Shown in pieces: positions 1 to 6,809 of a DNA stretch of 9,925 nucleotides; position 1 is the first letter of the stretch, and every line of letters starts with the position of its first letter. The stretch comes from Methanobacterium sp. (GTDB lineage: Archaea > Methanobacteriota > Methanobacteria > Methanobacteriales > Methanobacteriaceae): NCBI GenBank assembly GCA_021372715.1, contig JAJFTX010000126.1, forward strand, positions 1 to 9,925. Reading direction: 5' to 3'. Below the pieces are notes generated by a model. That model did not search any database, was not told the DNA's origin, and worked only from the letters and a program-made list of their open reading frames with translations. The position numbers and the translations under genes were made by a program.

Positions 1-300
1 GATATCTGTTCTGCAGCATCCAAACCAGAGACTAATTATCCTTGGATAGGCCCCACCACTAACCATCCGTACTGTCCATCACTTAAAAAAGTTCTAAATG
101 ATCAATCCAAGGTTCCAGATAATGTGGGATACATACCTGAAATTGTTATAAATGGTATAAATCACGAAGCAATAATAGCAGCGATGAAAGCAGGCATATA
201 TGCTGTTCTTGATGATGATGATGTTTTAAAGGTTTCCGCTGGAAATTATCAGGGTAAACTGGGTGAATATAAGATTTATTTAAAAGAGTTGTTTGAATGA
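1..300 (+). CDS. ftr: Formylmethanofuran:tetrahydromethanopterin formyltransferase, C-terminal part (5' truncated)
   Basis: Reading frame 1 is open from the window edge to TGA at 298-300 and gives the last 99 residues, about a third of a ~297-residue Ftr. Family-like blocks are TTNHPYCPSLK (visible residues 19-29), IPEIVINGINHEAIIAAMKAGI (45-66) and the C-terminal GNYQGKLGEYKIYL (81-94). Ftr is cytoplasmic and moves the formyl group from formylmethanofuran to tetrahydromethanopterin, the second step of CO2 reduction to methane. The visible part looks divergent from the Ftr sequences I remember (for example the PETNYPWIGP stretch), so it may be the second Ftr copy that many Methanobacteriales carry rather than the main enzyme; this is inference. 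The stop overlaps the start of the next gene as ATGA, so the two are probably translationally coupled. Family call is firm, paralogue assignment is not. Confidence 0.85.
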   Translation, partial: DICSAASKPETNYPWIGPTTNHPYCPSLKKVLNDQSKVPDNVGYIPEIVINGINHEAIIAAMKAGIYAVLDDDDVLKVSAGNYQGKLGEYKIYLKELFE

Positions 301-1214
301 CCTTTGATGTAGTTGGTTTCGGTGCATTAAACCAGGATAAGCTTTACCATGTAAATAAAATAGCTAAAGAAGATGAAGAAGCATACATAAAAAATATTGA
401 TATTTCATGTGGTGGAAGTGCAGCTAATACCATGATCGGACTTTCAAAATTAAATTTAAACACATCCATTATTGGTAAGGTTGCAGAAGATGATGAAGGC
501 CGAGAATTATTACGAAATCTCAGAAATGAAGGAGTAAATACTAGTGGATTAATAAGGACATCTAAAGGAAGGAGTGGTCAAGTTATAGGATTTGTAGATA
601 TGGAAGGTCAGAGAGCCTTATATGTTGATCCTGGAGTAAATGATAACATAAAAATCGCTGAAGTAAGTTTAGATCTGGCTTATAATGCGAAAATTATTCA
701 TCTAACATCATTTGTAGGAAAGTCCATAAAAGTCCAAGAAGCTCTTTTAAAGGAATTACCTTCAAATGTAAAGGTTAGTTTCGATCCGGGCAGAATATAT
801 GTAGAAAAGGGTTTAGAATATATCGTTAAAATCTTAAATAAAACAGATATACTCTTGATTAATGAGGATGAGTTAAACCTTTTAACTGATAAAAAATATA
901 AAACAATAGAAGAGAAGATTGAATCCTTAAAAAGCTTGGAAATAGAAATAATTATAGTTAAACTTGGACATAAAGGTTGTTATGCCACAGATGGCGAAGA
1001 ATCATTATATGTAGAAGCATTTCAAACTGAATGTAAGGATACCACTGGAGCAGGGGATGCTTTTAATGCTGGATGTCTTTATGGCTTATTAGAGGGTAAA
1101 ACCCTTCGGAATTCCTGTGTAATAGGTAATTATGTGGCTTCCTGTTCTGTGGAGAATTTCGGCGCCACTAAAGGTTTACCAGATATCAATAAATTAAAAA
1201 AATTATCACTATGA
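297..1214 (+). CDS. PfkB/ribokinase-family carbohydrate or nucleoside kinase
   Basis: The product is 305 residues, a normal length for a PfkB-family small-molecule kinase. The N-terminal signature GGSAAN lies at 39-44. An NEDE motif is at 189-192. The C-terminal signature DTTGAGDAF (248-256) holds the anion hole and catalytic base, Asp254. The fold therefore looks intact and catalytically competent. Family members phosphorylate sugars or nucleosides with ATP; the substrate cannot be read from sequence. The ATG overlaps the ftr stop by ATGA, and a weak AAAGAG lies ~9 nt upstream, inside ftr, so translational coupling is likely. Its tight link to ftr and a polyferredoxin is puzzling for a sugar kinase; a similar ribokinase-like gene accompanies ftr near the Eha hydrogenase genes of Methanothermobacter, as far as I recall. 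A regulatory or cofactor-related role is possible but unproven. Confidence 0.88.
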   Translation: MTFDVVGFGALNQDKLYHVNKIAKEDEEAYIKNIDISCGGSAANTMIGLSKLNLNTSIIGKVAEDDEGRELLRNLRNEGVNTSGLIRTSKGRSGQVIGFVDMEGQRALYVDPGVNDNIKIAEVSLDLAYNAKIIHLTSFVGKSIKVQEALLKELPSNVKVSFDPGRIYVEKGLEYIVKILNKTDILLINEDELNLLTDKKYKTIEEKIESLKSLEIEIIIVKLGHKGCYATDGEESLYVEAFQTECKDTTGAGDAFNAGCLYGLLEGKTLRNSCVIGNYVASCSVENFGATKGLPDINKLKKLSL

Positions 1215-1250
1215 ATCACAAAAAACAATAATAGAAATGATTAATAAGAA

Positions 1251-1258
1251 TTATATAG
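1251..1258 (+). promoter_or_regulatory. Candidate TATA box upstream of the polyferredoxin gene
   Basis: The 93-bp gap between the kinase and the polyferredoxin is very AT-rich. TTATATAG at 1251-1258 lies ~50 nt before the ATG, which would place transcription start near 1280 and leave a short leader containing the strong Shine-Dalgarno GGAG at 1297-1300. A second TATA-like run (AATATAAAATAA) at about 1274-1285 is too close to the start codon to fit as well. No clear terminator is seen in the gap, so read-through from ftr and the kinase is equally possible. Confidence 0.3.
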
Positions 1259-1307
1259 AATTTAATAGATCATAATATAAAATAAATACAGGGGATGGAG
1301 AGTAAAA

Positions 1308-2063
1308 ATGGATATAACCTTTAAAAAAGAGAAAAAAGACCTCCAAGGGGAAGTTAAGGTTAAATCAATGGAAATTGAACATATCGATGAGGATTTCCAG
1401 CCAGAAATAGAAAAATGTTCATTGAGACAGAAATTCATTACTATATCTCCTGAGTGTATTAGATGCAACCTTTGCGCAGAAGAATGTCCGGTTAATGCAG
1501 TAACCGATGCAAAACCAGATAGACAAGCAAGAATAATGGATAATTGCGTGAAATGTGAAATATGCGCTCAAACCTGCCCTGTTAATGCAGTTAAAATATT
1601 GGAAAGTACATCAGATGTTGATGAAGATGTCAAGTTTCGTATTAAGGACATAAAAGTCCCCCACCGAAAATTAAAACTCATAGATATCAATGTGGATCAA
1701 GATAAGTGTATTGATCAGTCCTGCGATAAATGTGTTAAGTTCTGCCCCACCGGAGCCATAACCATTGAACAAGAAGGGGTTCAAATAGACCGTGATCTAT
1801 GTGTAGGTTGTGGTGCCTGTGTTAATATATGCCCAGAAAAGGCAATAACCCTAGAAAGAGAGTTAGGACCTGTTATAAAAACTAAAAAGCTACTTATAGA
1901 TCAGGATGCTTGTGTGCAGTGCCAGGTCTGTGAGGAAAACTGTCCATTGGAAGCTATTAAGCTAGAAGATGATAAAATAGTACTCTTTGAAGATAATTGT
2001 GTATCATGTGAGGTTTGTTCGACGAAATGTCCGGTAAGTGCATTGAAACTGGAGAGGATGTAA
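1308..2063 (+). CDS. Polyferredoxin with six [4Fe-4S] motifs
   Basis: The 251-residue product holds six ferredoxin-type motifs, with first and last cysteines at 50-60, 80-90, 134-146, 165-175, 202-212 and 231-241. Five follow CxxCxxCxxxCP; the third has CX4CX2CX3CP (C134, C139, C142, C146). All 24 expected ligands are present plus one extra Cys37. There is no signal peptide or membrane segment, so it is a soluble cytoplasmic electron carrier, likely able to hold six [4Fe-4S] clusters. Residues 1-45 carry no motif and are charged. Six-cluster polyferredoxins are known as subunits of the Eha energy-converting hydrogenase (EhaP) and related proteins accompany Mvh hydrogenase, so a link to low-potential ferredoxin reduction is plausible. 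No hydrogenase subunit is visible here, so I give no symbol. Start ATG has GGAG (1297-1300) 7 nt upstream. The stop overlaps the next start (TAATG). Confidence 0.92.
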   Translation: MDITFKKEKKDLQGEVKVKSMEIEHIDEDFQPEIEKCSLRQKFITISPECIRCNLCAEECPVNAVTDAKPDRQARIMDNCVKCEICAQTCPVNAVKILESTSDVDEDVKFRIKDIKVPHRKLKLIDINVDQDKCIDQSCDKCVKFCPTGAITIEQEGVQIDRDLCVGCGACVNICPEKAITLERELGPVIKTKKLLIDQDACVQCQVCEENCPLEAIKLEDDKIVLFEDNCVSCEVCSTKCPVSALKLERM

Positions 2064-2698
2064 TGAAAGTTAAGGAAATAATGGATAAAGAATTCATATA
2101 TGTCTCCCAAGATCAAAGTATTGAAGAAGTTTCCATAATCATGGAGAACCGTAAAAAATTCACCACGCCTGTAGTGGATGATCAAATGCGTTTAGTGGGG
2201 TGGATAACATCACTGAATGTAACCAGGGGGCTAAGAGAGGGTAAACAGAAAATATCGGAAGTTATGCATTCCACAGATAATATAGTACATGTACATGAAA
2301 ACAACCCCGCCCGAATGGCAGTATTGGAAACATCCCATCATAAACTAGTCAGCATACCAGTTCTGGATAATGAAGGGGTGGTAGTAGGAGTGGTAAGATC
2401 CTTTGATATTGTGGAAACCCTTTCTGAGTTGTATGATATTAAAGTTTACAAGATATTCAAGGCCATGGAACATGAACTGAAGGGTATAAGCTGGGAAGAA
2501 CTCATGGAAGCATCGGCAATAGTGACCCGTAGACGCACCGGCGAAATGGTAACTGCTGAAGAATACGAGCACAGAATTAAAGATTCCACGTTCGGAGAAG
2601 CAATATGGGTGACAGGTGGTTTAGAGAAGTTCTTCGTAGGACTAATAGCTATTGGACAATTAGTCCTGGCTAAAAAAATAGCCAGAGCTAGGAAATAG
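2063..2698 (+). CDS. Two-CBS-domain protein with an unassigned C-terminal domain
   Basis: I choose ATG 2063 (211 residues) because it overlaps the polyferredoxin stop as TAATG, has GGAGAGG at 2051-2057 just upstream, and begins with the typical CBS opening MKVKEIMDKEFIYV. The longer frame from 2015 would add 16 residues buried in the upstream gene. Two CBS modules cover about 1-58 (with the strand TTPVVDDQMRLVGWITS) and 65-122 (VSIPVLDNEGVVVGVVRSFDI); such pairs usually bind adenine nucleotides or S-adenosylmethionine and act as energy sensors. Residues ~123-211 match no domain I know; they include a charged helix (TRRRTGEMVTAEEYEHR, 155-171) and a hydrophobic C-terminal segment (IWVTGGLEKFFVGLIAIGQL, 181-200) followed by basic residues, which could bind a membrane or partner. 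Coupled translation suggests it regulates or docks with the polyferredoxin complex; this is inference. Confidence 0.85.
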   Translation: MKVKEIMDKEFIYVSQDQSIEEVSIIMENRKKFTTPVVDDQMRLVGWITSLNVTRGLREGKQKISEVMHSTDNIVHVHENNPARMAVLETSHHKLVSIPVLDNEGVVVGVVRSFDIVETLSELYDIKVYKIFKAMEHELKGISWEELMEASAIVTRRRTGEMVTAEEYEHRIKDSTFGEAIWVTGGLEKFFVGLIAIGQLVLAKKIARARK

Positions 2699-2719
2699 TT
2701 ATTTTTTATTTTTTTTATT
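2666..2719 (+). terminator. Hairpin plus T-tract ending the ftr-CBS unit
   Basis: CTGGCTA (2666-2672) and TAGCCAG (2679-2685) form a perfect 7-bp inverted repeat around six A residues, inside the last codons of the CBS gene. A nearly pure T tract follows at 2699-2719, straight after the stop codon. Oligo-T is the main termination signal in archaea; whether the hairpin adds to it is not known. Confidence 0.6.
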
Positions 2720-2784
2720 ACCATCATAAATTTTAATCATTTATTTCTTTTGGAAAAAATAGATAAGGGAGTTTTTTTGAGGTT

Positions 2785-3807
2785 ATGATTTCTGATGAGA
2801 TAATTTCCAAAGTAGAAAAAGAACTTGTTATAAAGGAGGGTGCATGTGGAATATGTCATCTTACCCTTAAAATCCTTTCAGAATATGGGGGTAAGGCTGT
2901 TTCCATGGAAAGACCAGATGGGATAATTGCACAAGTGATAGATAGCCAGGGAGAAGTTTTGGGGGAAGGGTTGGATATTGTATGGCCTCCTGCAATTTTA
3001 AAAGCCCAAATATCGGCAGATTTAGTTCCACAGAAAACTGCCAAAGATCTACTGGAAATTTTAACAACTGATAAGGACCGGAAGAAAGTATCTGCTATGA
3101 ATGGTTACGGAAGAGTAATATCACCAGCTGGAACAGTGCTTAGCAGAGTTTGGGGTGAAGGAGGAAGGGTTGAGATCCGAAGAGAAGGAATAGGAATTGC
3201 AGCATTCCTATATGACCATGATGATGAACTCATATCCGATGCAATTAGTGCCTTTTGCCCTGTATGTGCCATAAATGTAGCAGCATCCAGAAATAAAGAG
3301 CTTTTTAATGAAGTAAAAGATAAACATCAAGATACTAACAATACTGGCAAGCTCAAATATGAAAGAAGAATAGAAAATGTAGCCGGGTGGAGTAGAAGGA
3401 GAATTTTCGTCCACTTAAAAGAGGAAGATGAGATTATAGGTTCCAATTTTGGATGTTGTACTTCATATGCAACTGTAAGGGCAGAAATTGCCGCTGGATT
3501 TGGCAATCCTGCCATGAATACAGCATTCAATCATTATTGTGATATGTGTCCGGTTAAATGTTTCTGGTTGGATAAATCCATGGGTGCCATGGGAAACATC
3601 ATCTTACATGGGATGAAAAAGGCAGGAGTTCAGGAGAATGTGACATTTCAGGATTATATAACTGCACATCTTGTTGATGGGAATAAAATGGTGGCCCAGG
3701 GAATAGGATCTCTATGCTCATTAAGTGCAACTGTAAACGCTTTTTTAAGAGCTGATGCAGTTGAAATTCTAAAACCTCCATCTGCAAAGGGGTTTCCTAA
3801 AAAATAA
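2785..3807 (+). CDS. Uncharacterised cysteine-rich protein, possibly metal or Fe-S binding
   Basis: I do not recognise this 340-residue protein. It has ten cysteines, most of them clustered: CGIC (21-24), CPVC (158-161), a CC pair (224-225), CDMCPVKC (252-259) and C311. The last cluster is preceded by GNPAMNTAFNHY and followed by FWLDKSMGAMGN, a dense block of Gly, Asn, His and Met that looks like a conserved active or metal site. There is no signal peptide and no membrane helix, so it should be cytoplasmic. Residues ~180-195 are hydrophilic and may be a linker between two halves. The start codon has only a weak or awkward ribosome site: AGGGAG (2766-2771) is 13 nt away and GAGG is 2 nt away. 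It is followed after 38 bp by thiI, so a role in sulfur transfer or Fe-S chemistry is a reasonable guess but no more than that. Confidence 0.8.
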   Translation: MISDEIISKVEKELVIKEGACGICHLTLKILSEYGGKAVSMERPDGIIAQVIDSQGEVLGEGLDIVWPPAILKAQISADLVPQKTAKDLLEILTTDKDRKKVSAMNGYGRVISPAGTVLSRVWGEGGRVEIRREGIGIAAFLYDHDDELISDAISAFCPVCAINVAASRNKELFNEVKDKHQDTNNTGKLKYERRIENVAGWSRRRIFVHLKEEDEIIGSNFGCCTSYATVRAEIAAGFGNPAMNTAFNHYCDMCPVKCFWLDKSMGAMGNIILHGMKKAGVQENVTFQDYITAHLVDGNKMVAQGIGSLCSLSATVNAFLRADAVEILKPPSAKGFPKK

Positions 3808-3845
3808 TTATAATTTATTCGAAAAAAATAGTTAAAGGAGTTAAA

Positions 3846-5009
3846 ATGACAAAAATAGTATCTGGAAGACCCATAATCGTGAGATATGGTGAAATTGGCA
3901 TTAAAAGCCCTCCAGTTAGAAGAAGATTTGAAAACAGGTTAATATCCAACATTAAAAACATTATTAAAGGAGAAATTACTATAACTCAGGGTAGGATTTT
4001 TCTATTTCCCGAGAACTACCAACAAGCTCTTTTATCTTTGGGAAAAATATTTGGGGTGGTTTCCTACAGCCCCACATTAGTAACCAGTACAGATTATAAT
4101 TCTATAAAAAAGAGCCTGCGAAGTTATATCCAGGAATTAATACATCAAAAAGAATTTTCAAGGGAAAAAACCTTCGCCATCAAATGCCGTCGAGTGGGGG
4201 ATCATGAATTCACCAGTCAAGAGATGGCAGCTTTCTGCGGTGCGGTGGTGGTTGAAGAAACTGGGGCACCAGTCGATCTTTCAAATCCAGATCTAAGAAT
4301 ATTTGTAGAGGTGAGAGGACCGAAAACATATATATTTCATGAGAAAATCCCTGGCTTAGGTGGTCTACCTATTGGTACTCAAGGTAGGGTGGTAACGTTA
4401 TTATCAGGTGGTATTGACTCTCCAGTTGCTGCATTTCTCATGATGAAGAGGGGTTGTGCAATTAGTATTTTGCACTTCAACAATCATCCATACACATCAG
4501 ATTCAATGGAAAAAATTAAAAAAATGGTGCGAAAACTAAAAGAATATTCATCCGGTTCTAAAATGAACTTTTACACCGCAAATTATGGGGATTTCTTAAA
4601 AAAATGTGTAGAAGATACTCCTCCTAGGATGACCTGTGTATTGTGTAAAAGTGGCATGTACCAGATTGCGGAAAAACTGGCCCGAAAAGAAAATGCTCTG
4701 GCCATAGTCGATGGCAGTAGTCTGGGGCAAGTAGCATCCCAGACCTTACCTAACATTCTGGCCACACATCATTCCACATCAATGCCTATTTTAAGTCCAT
4801 TAATAGGCCTGGATAAAGTGGAAATACAGAATATCGCAGAGAAAATAGGTACTTATAAGATTTCCATTATTCCGGATGGGGGCTGCTCTGCAGTACCTAA
4901 ACATCCTGAAACCAATGCAGTGTTGGAAATTGTCATCCAGGCACAGCAAGAAATTAAAATGGATGATCATTTGGAAAAAGTTTTTAAAAACTTGCGATTA
5001 AATAAGTAG
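3846..5009 (+). CDS. thiI: ThiI-family tRNA 4-thiouridine synthetase, methanogen type
   Basis: The 387-residue product has an N-terminal ferredoxin-like region and THUMP domain (about 1-165) followed by a PP-loop ATPase domain with the signature SGGIDSP at 187-193. ThiI adenylates U8 of tRNA with ATP and replaces the oxygen with sulfur to make 4-thiouridine; in some organisms it also serves thiazole synthesis. The rhodanese domain of enteric ThiI is absent. Instead there is a CxxC pair (C264, C267) and a third cysteine, C347, in GGCSAVPKHP. In Methanococcus maripaludis ThiI, three cysteines at nearly identical positions hold an Fe-S cluster needed for sulfide-dependent thiolation, so the same chemistry is likely here. 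The start has an excellent AAAGGAG (3834-3840) 5 nt upstream. The next gene starts 11 bp after the stop, suggesting co-transcription. Confidence 0.93.
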   Translation: MTKIVSGRPIIVRYGEIGIKSPPVRRRFENRLISNIKNIIKGEITITQGRIFLFPENYQQALLSLGKIFGVVSYSPTLVTSTDYNSIKKSLRSYIQELIHQKEFSREKTFAIKCRRVGDHEFTSQEMAAFCGAVVVEETGAPVDLSNPDLRIFVEVRGPKTYIFHEKIPGLGGLPIGTQGRVVTLLSGGIDSPVAAFLMMKRGCAISILHFNNHPYTSDSMEKIKKMVRKLKEYSSGSKMNFYTANYGDFLKKCVEDTPPRMTCVLCKSGMYQIAEKLARKENALAIVDGSSLGQVASQTLPNILATHHSTSMPILSPLIGLDKVEIQNIAEKIGTYKISIIPDGGCSAVPKHPETNAVLEIVIQAQQEIKMDDHLEKVFKNLRLNK

Positions 5010-5020
5010 AGATAATAATT

Positions 5021-5659
5021 ATGTTAAGAGACTTATTGATTGACCGTGAATTATTTGGGAAAATAAGAAAAGAAATTTTAAAGGATCAAAATGAGGATGA
5101 TAGCAAGTTAGAGATGGATCTCTTTGAAAAAGCAGTTTTAAAGAAGTTAAGAAAAAAGAGGTCTCTTAAAAAATTTAAAAAAAAGGGAGTAAATCGGTCT
5201 GATCTTAAAGAGATAATTGAACTGGCGGATATTGTGAGTTTAGAAATATTAGGAGGACCTTCTAATTATCAGATAGCAGAGGAACATCCAGAATGGTGTA
5301 ATAACTGCGGGGCCTGCTGTAAGGAATCCTCACCCATTTTCATCCACAAAGATGAAATAAACGCTCTTATTATGTTTAATCCAGATCTGAAACCTGAAAT
5401 AATACAAAACAGGCTTTATGAAGATCATTTCCAATTTAAAGAAGATAAACCCTGTAAATTCTATGATCCTGAGATTAAAAGATGTAAGATTTATGATAGC
5501 AGGCCTCAAGTTTGTCGTAATTATCCTTTGATGATGATTGGGGTTGGAAATAAAACACGTAACATCATAAATTTGCGTTACAACTGTAACTATGCGGTTA
5601 ATCTGGTTCTGGAAAAATCTATGATGCTTTTTGATGAGGCTATAAGAAGATTGGAATAA
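5021..5659 (+). CDS. YkgJ-family cysteine cluster (CxxCxxCC) protein
   Basis: The product is 212 residues. The central block holds the family signature C93-x2-C96-x2-C99-C100 (WCNNCGACCKES), then C145, C155 (CKFY...CKIY) and C165 in RPQVCRNYP, with a further C189. This pattern is that of the putative zinc- or iron-chelating YkgJ/UPF0153 group, whose biochemical role is not established; metal binding is predicted from the cysteines. The N-terminal ~75 residues are highly charged and Lys-rich (KKLRKKRSLKKFKKK, 41-55) and probably helical; they could bind RNA or a partner, but that is speculation. It lies 11 bp downstream of thiI with only a weak ribosome site (AGAGAT), so translation may depend on read-through from thiI. 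The tRNA thiolation neighbour makes a role in Fe-S or sulfur handling conceivable. Confidence 0.85.
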   Translation: MLRDLLIDRELFGKIRKEILKDQNEDDSKLEMDLFEKAVLKKLRKKRSLKKFKKKGVNRSDLKEIIELADIVSLEILGGPSNYQIAEEHPEWCNNCGACCKESSPIFIHKDEINALIMFNPDLKPEIIQNRLYEDHFQFKEDKPCKFYDPEIKRCKIYDSRPQVCRNYPLMMIGVGNKTRNIINLRYNCNYAVNLVLEKSMMLFDEAIRRLE

Positions 5660-5691
5660 AGAAAGGCTATGCATTTAAATAAATTCAGTTA

Positions 5692-5724
5692 AAATAAACC
5701 CTAATAATAATGGGTGTTTTATTT
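5692..5724. terminator. Imperfect hairpin between convergent genes
   Basis: AAATAAACCC (5692-5701) and GGG...TTTATTT (5712-5724) can pair across a 10-nt AT loop, with a 3-nt bulge. The T-rich arm on each strand would suit termination from both sides. On the minus strand the hairpin includes the methyltransferase stop codon (5719-5721). Confidence 0.4.
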
Positions 5725-6537
5725 GCTTGCTATAATTATAGCCCCTCCTAGATTGCCGCCTTCATAAAGCCATGACATCTTTTTATAGAAATCTTCCAGT
5801 TCTTTTACTATTTCCGGGTTATGTATTTCCATCTGCTGGTCACGGTTCTGTATGAATTTATCTTTACGATCTCTAACGAATTCTTTCCAACTATTTGTTT
5901 TATCTGTAAACTCAATCTTACTAAAACCATTTTCAATAAGATGTTTCTGATAATTTGATGAAGAAGGAAGATAATCACAGTAAATATCCTCAGATAATAC
6001 CTTCATTTCCTTGTCTTTGAACTCATTTACTTTGTAGAAGTCTTCTATGTACATTTTCCCATTTGGATTTAAAACATTATAACATTTTCTAAAAAGAGTA
6101 TTACGGTCTTTAATATGTAAAAAACACAGCCAACTTACGATATAATCAAAAAAGATATCTTCTTCAGGGAAAGTTAAAATATCTCCACAACGATGTTCTA
6201 CCTGACCAGAGAGTTCGCATCTTTCTGTGAGGTTAGTTGCTATTTTATGTAGGTCATATTGTAATTCCAATGCAATTACTTGGCAACCAGTTTTATGAGC
6301 TATATATCTTGCTGGGCCCCCTATGCCTGAACCGATATCCAGAATTCTATCTTCAGATTCAATATTCAAACTTTCAATAGCATCATCCACAGATGCGGTG
6401 CCTAAATAATGATATTGATCATGGGATGATAGATCTTCTACTTTGAGTTTACCATCATCCTTTTTGTCACTAAACATCAGTTCTTCATAAATACGTTGGG
6501 GTTGATGATATAATTTCATATTTTTTATGCCCTTCAT
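5719..6537 (-). CDS. Class I SAM-dependent methyltransferase
   Basis: The 272-residue product has a Rossmann-type methyltransferase core. Motif I is LDIGSGIGGPAR (66-77), the acidic residue after strand 2 is E91 (ALEL), the post-II motif is GDI (118-120), and the strand-4 region is DYIVSWLCFLHI (131-142). The pre-core QYHYLGTASVDDAI (41-54) and the C-terminal LYEGGNLGGAIIIASK (257-272) recall the glycine/sarcosine/dimethylglycine N-methyltransferase and phosphoethanolamine methyltransferase group. A small amine acceptor, possibly for betaine-type osmolytes, is therefore one option; sequence alone does not decide it. The first ATG (6537) has AGGA 4 nt upstream; ATG at 6519 (residue 7), preceded by GAAGGG, is a real alternative. 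It stands alone, convergent with the thiI unit and divergent from tRNA-Cys. Confidence 0.87.
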   Translation of the reverse strand: MKGIKNMKLYHQPQRIYEELMFSDKKDDGKLKVEDLSSHDQYHYLGTASVDDAIESLNIESEDRILDIGSGIGGPARYIAHKTGCQVIALELQYDLHKIATNLTERCELSGQVEHRCGDILTFPEEDIFFDYIVSWLCFLHIKDRNTLFRKCYNVLNPNGKMYIEDFYKVNEFKDKEMKVLSEDIYCDYLPSSSNYQKHLIENGFSKIEFTDKTNSWKEFVRDRKDKFIQNRDQQMEIHNPEIVKELEDFYKKMSWLYEGGNLGGAIIIASK

Positions 6538-6557
6538 GAATTCCTATATATATCTAT

Positions 6558-6571
6558 CTTATATCTTTAAA
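6558..6571 (-). promoter_or_regulatory. Candidate promoter of the methyltransferase gene
   Basis: On the minus strand TTTAAAGATATAAG lies 21-34 nt upstream of the first ATG, followed by a second AT-alternating run ending 8 nt before it. A TATA box here would give a nearly leaderless transcript from the first ATG or a short leader for the ATG at 6519. Confidence 0.3.
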
Positions 6572-6663
6572 TTTTCTAATCCCAACAGGACAACATGTTT
6601 TTTACTAATAATATTATTTTTTTAATAGAAAATGTTAATTATATTAATTAAGCAAAATAGATC

Positions 6664-6690
6664 TTAAATTAAACTGTACTTTTGTACTTT
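6664..6690 (+). promoter_or_regulatory. Candidate upstream region of tRNA-Cys with an 8-bp tandem repeat
   Basis: TTAAATTAAAC (6664-6674) is a TATA-like stretch ~36-46 nt before the mature tRNA end, fitting an archaeal promoter with a short processed leader. It is followed by TGTACTTT twice in tandem (6675-6682 and 6683-6690), which also contains the palindrome GTACTTTTGTAC only as a short imperfect hairpin. The rest of the 172-bp gap is plain AT-rich DNA in which I see no gene. Confidence 0.25.
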
Positions 6691-6708
6691 TTTCAAGGGA
6701 TGTTTACA

Positions 6709-6780
<72 letters not shown>

Positions 6781-6809
6781 TTCCTTAATTTATTTTGTGA
6801 GATAATTTT

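Noticed and set aside
2015..2062. Longer start for the CBS protein
   Set aside because: It would overlap 48 bases of the polyferredoxin and add residues unlike any CBS start; ATG 2063 has the ribosome site and the TAATG coupling.
2833..2868. Excellent Shine-Dalgarno-like AAAGGAGGGTG followed by ATG at 2844 inside the Cys-rich gene
   Set aside because: The ATG is out of frame with the gene and its frame closes after eight codons. The bases simply encode KEGACG of the real protein.
3804..3820. TATA-like run (AATTATAATTTATT) before thiI as a separate promoter
   Set aside because: A start 25 bases downstream would fall on the ribosome site, leaving almost no leader; with a 38-bp gap, co-transcription is simpler. 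It remains possible but is not supported.
5330..5674. Minus-strand open frame of 114 codons opposite the YkgJ-type gene
   Set aside because: It lies antisense to a clear cysteine-cluster protein, has no ribosome site I can see and no recognisable motif. The other short antisense frames were dropped for the same reasons.
6675..6690. Tandem TGTACTTT repeat as a mobile-element footprint
   Set aside because: It is two short AT-rich copies with no terminal inverted repeats or transposase nearby; slippage or a promoter element explains it as well.
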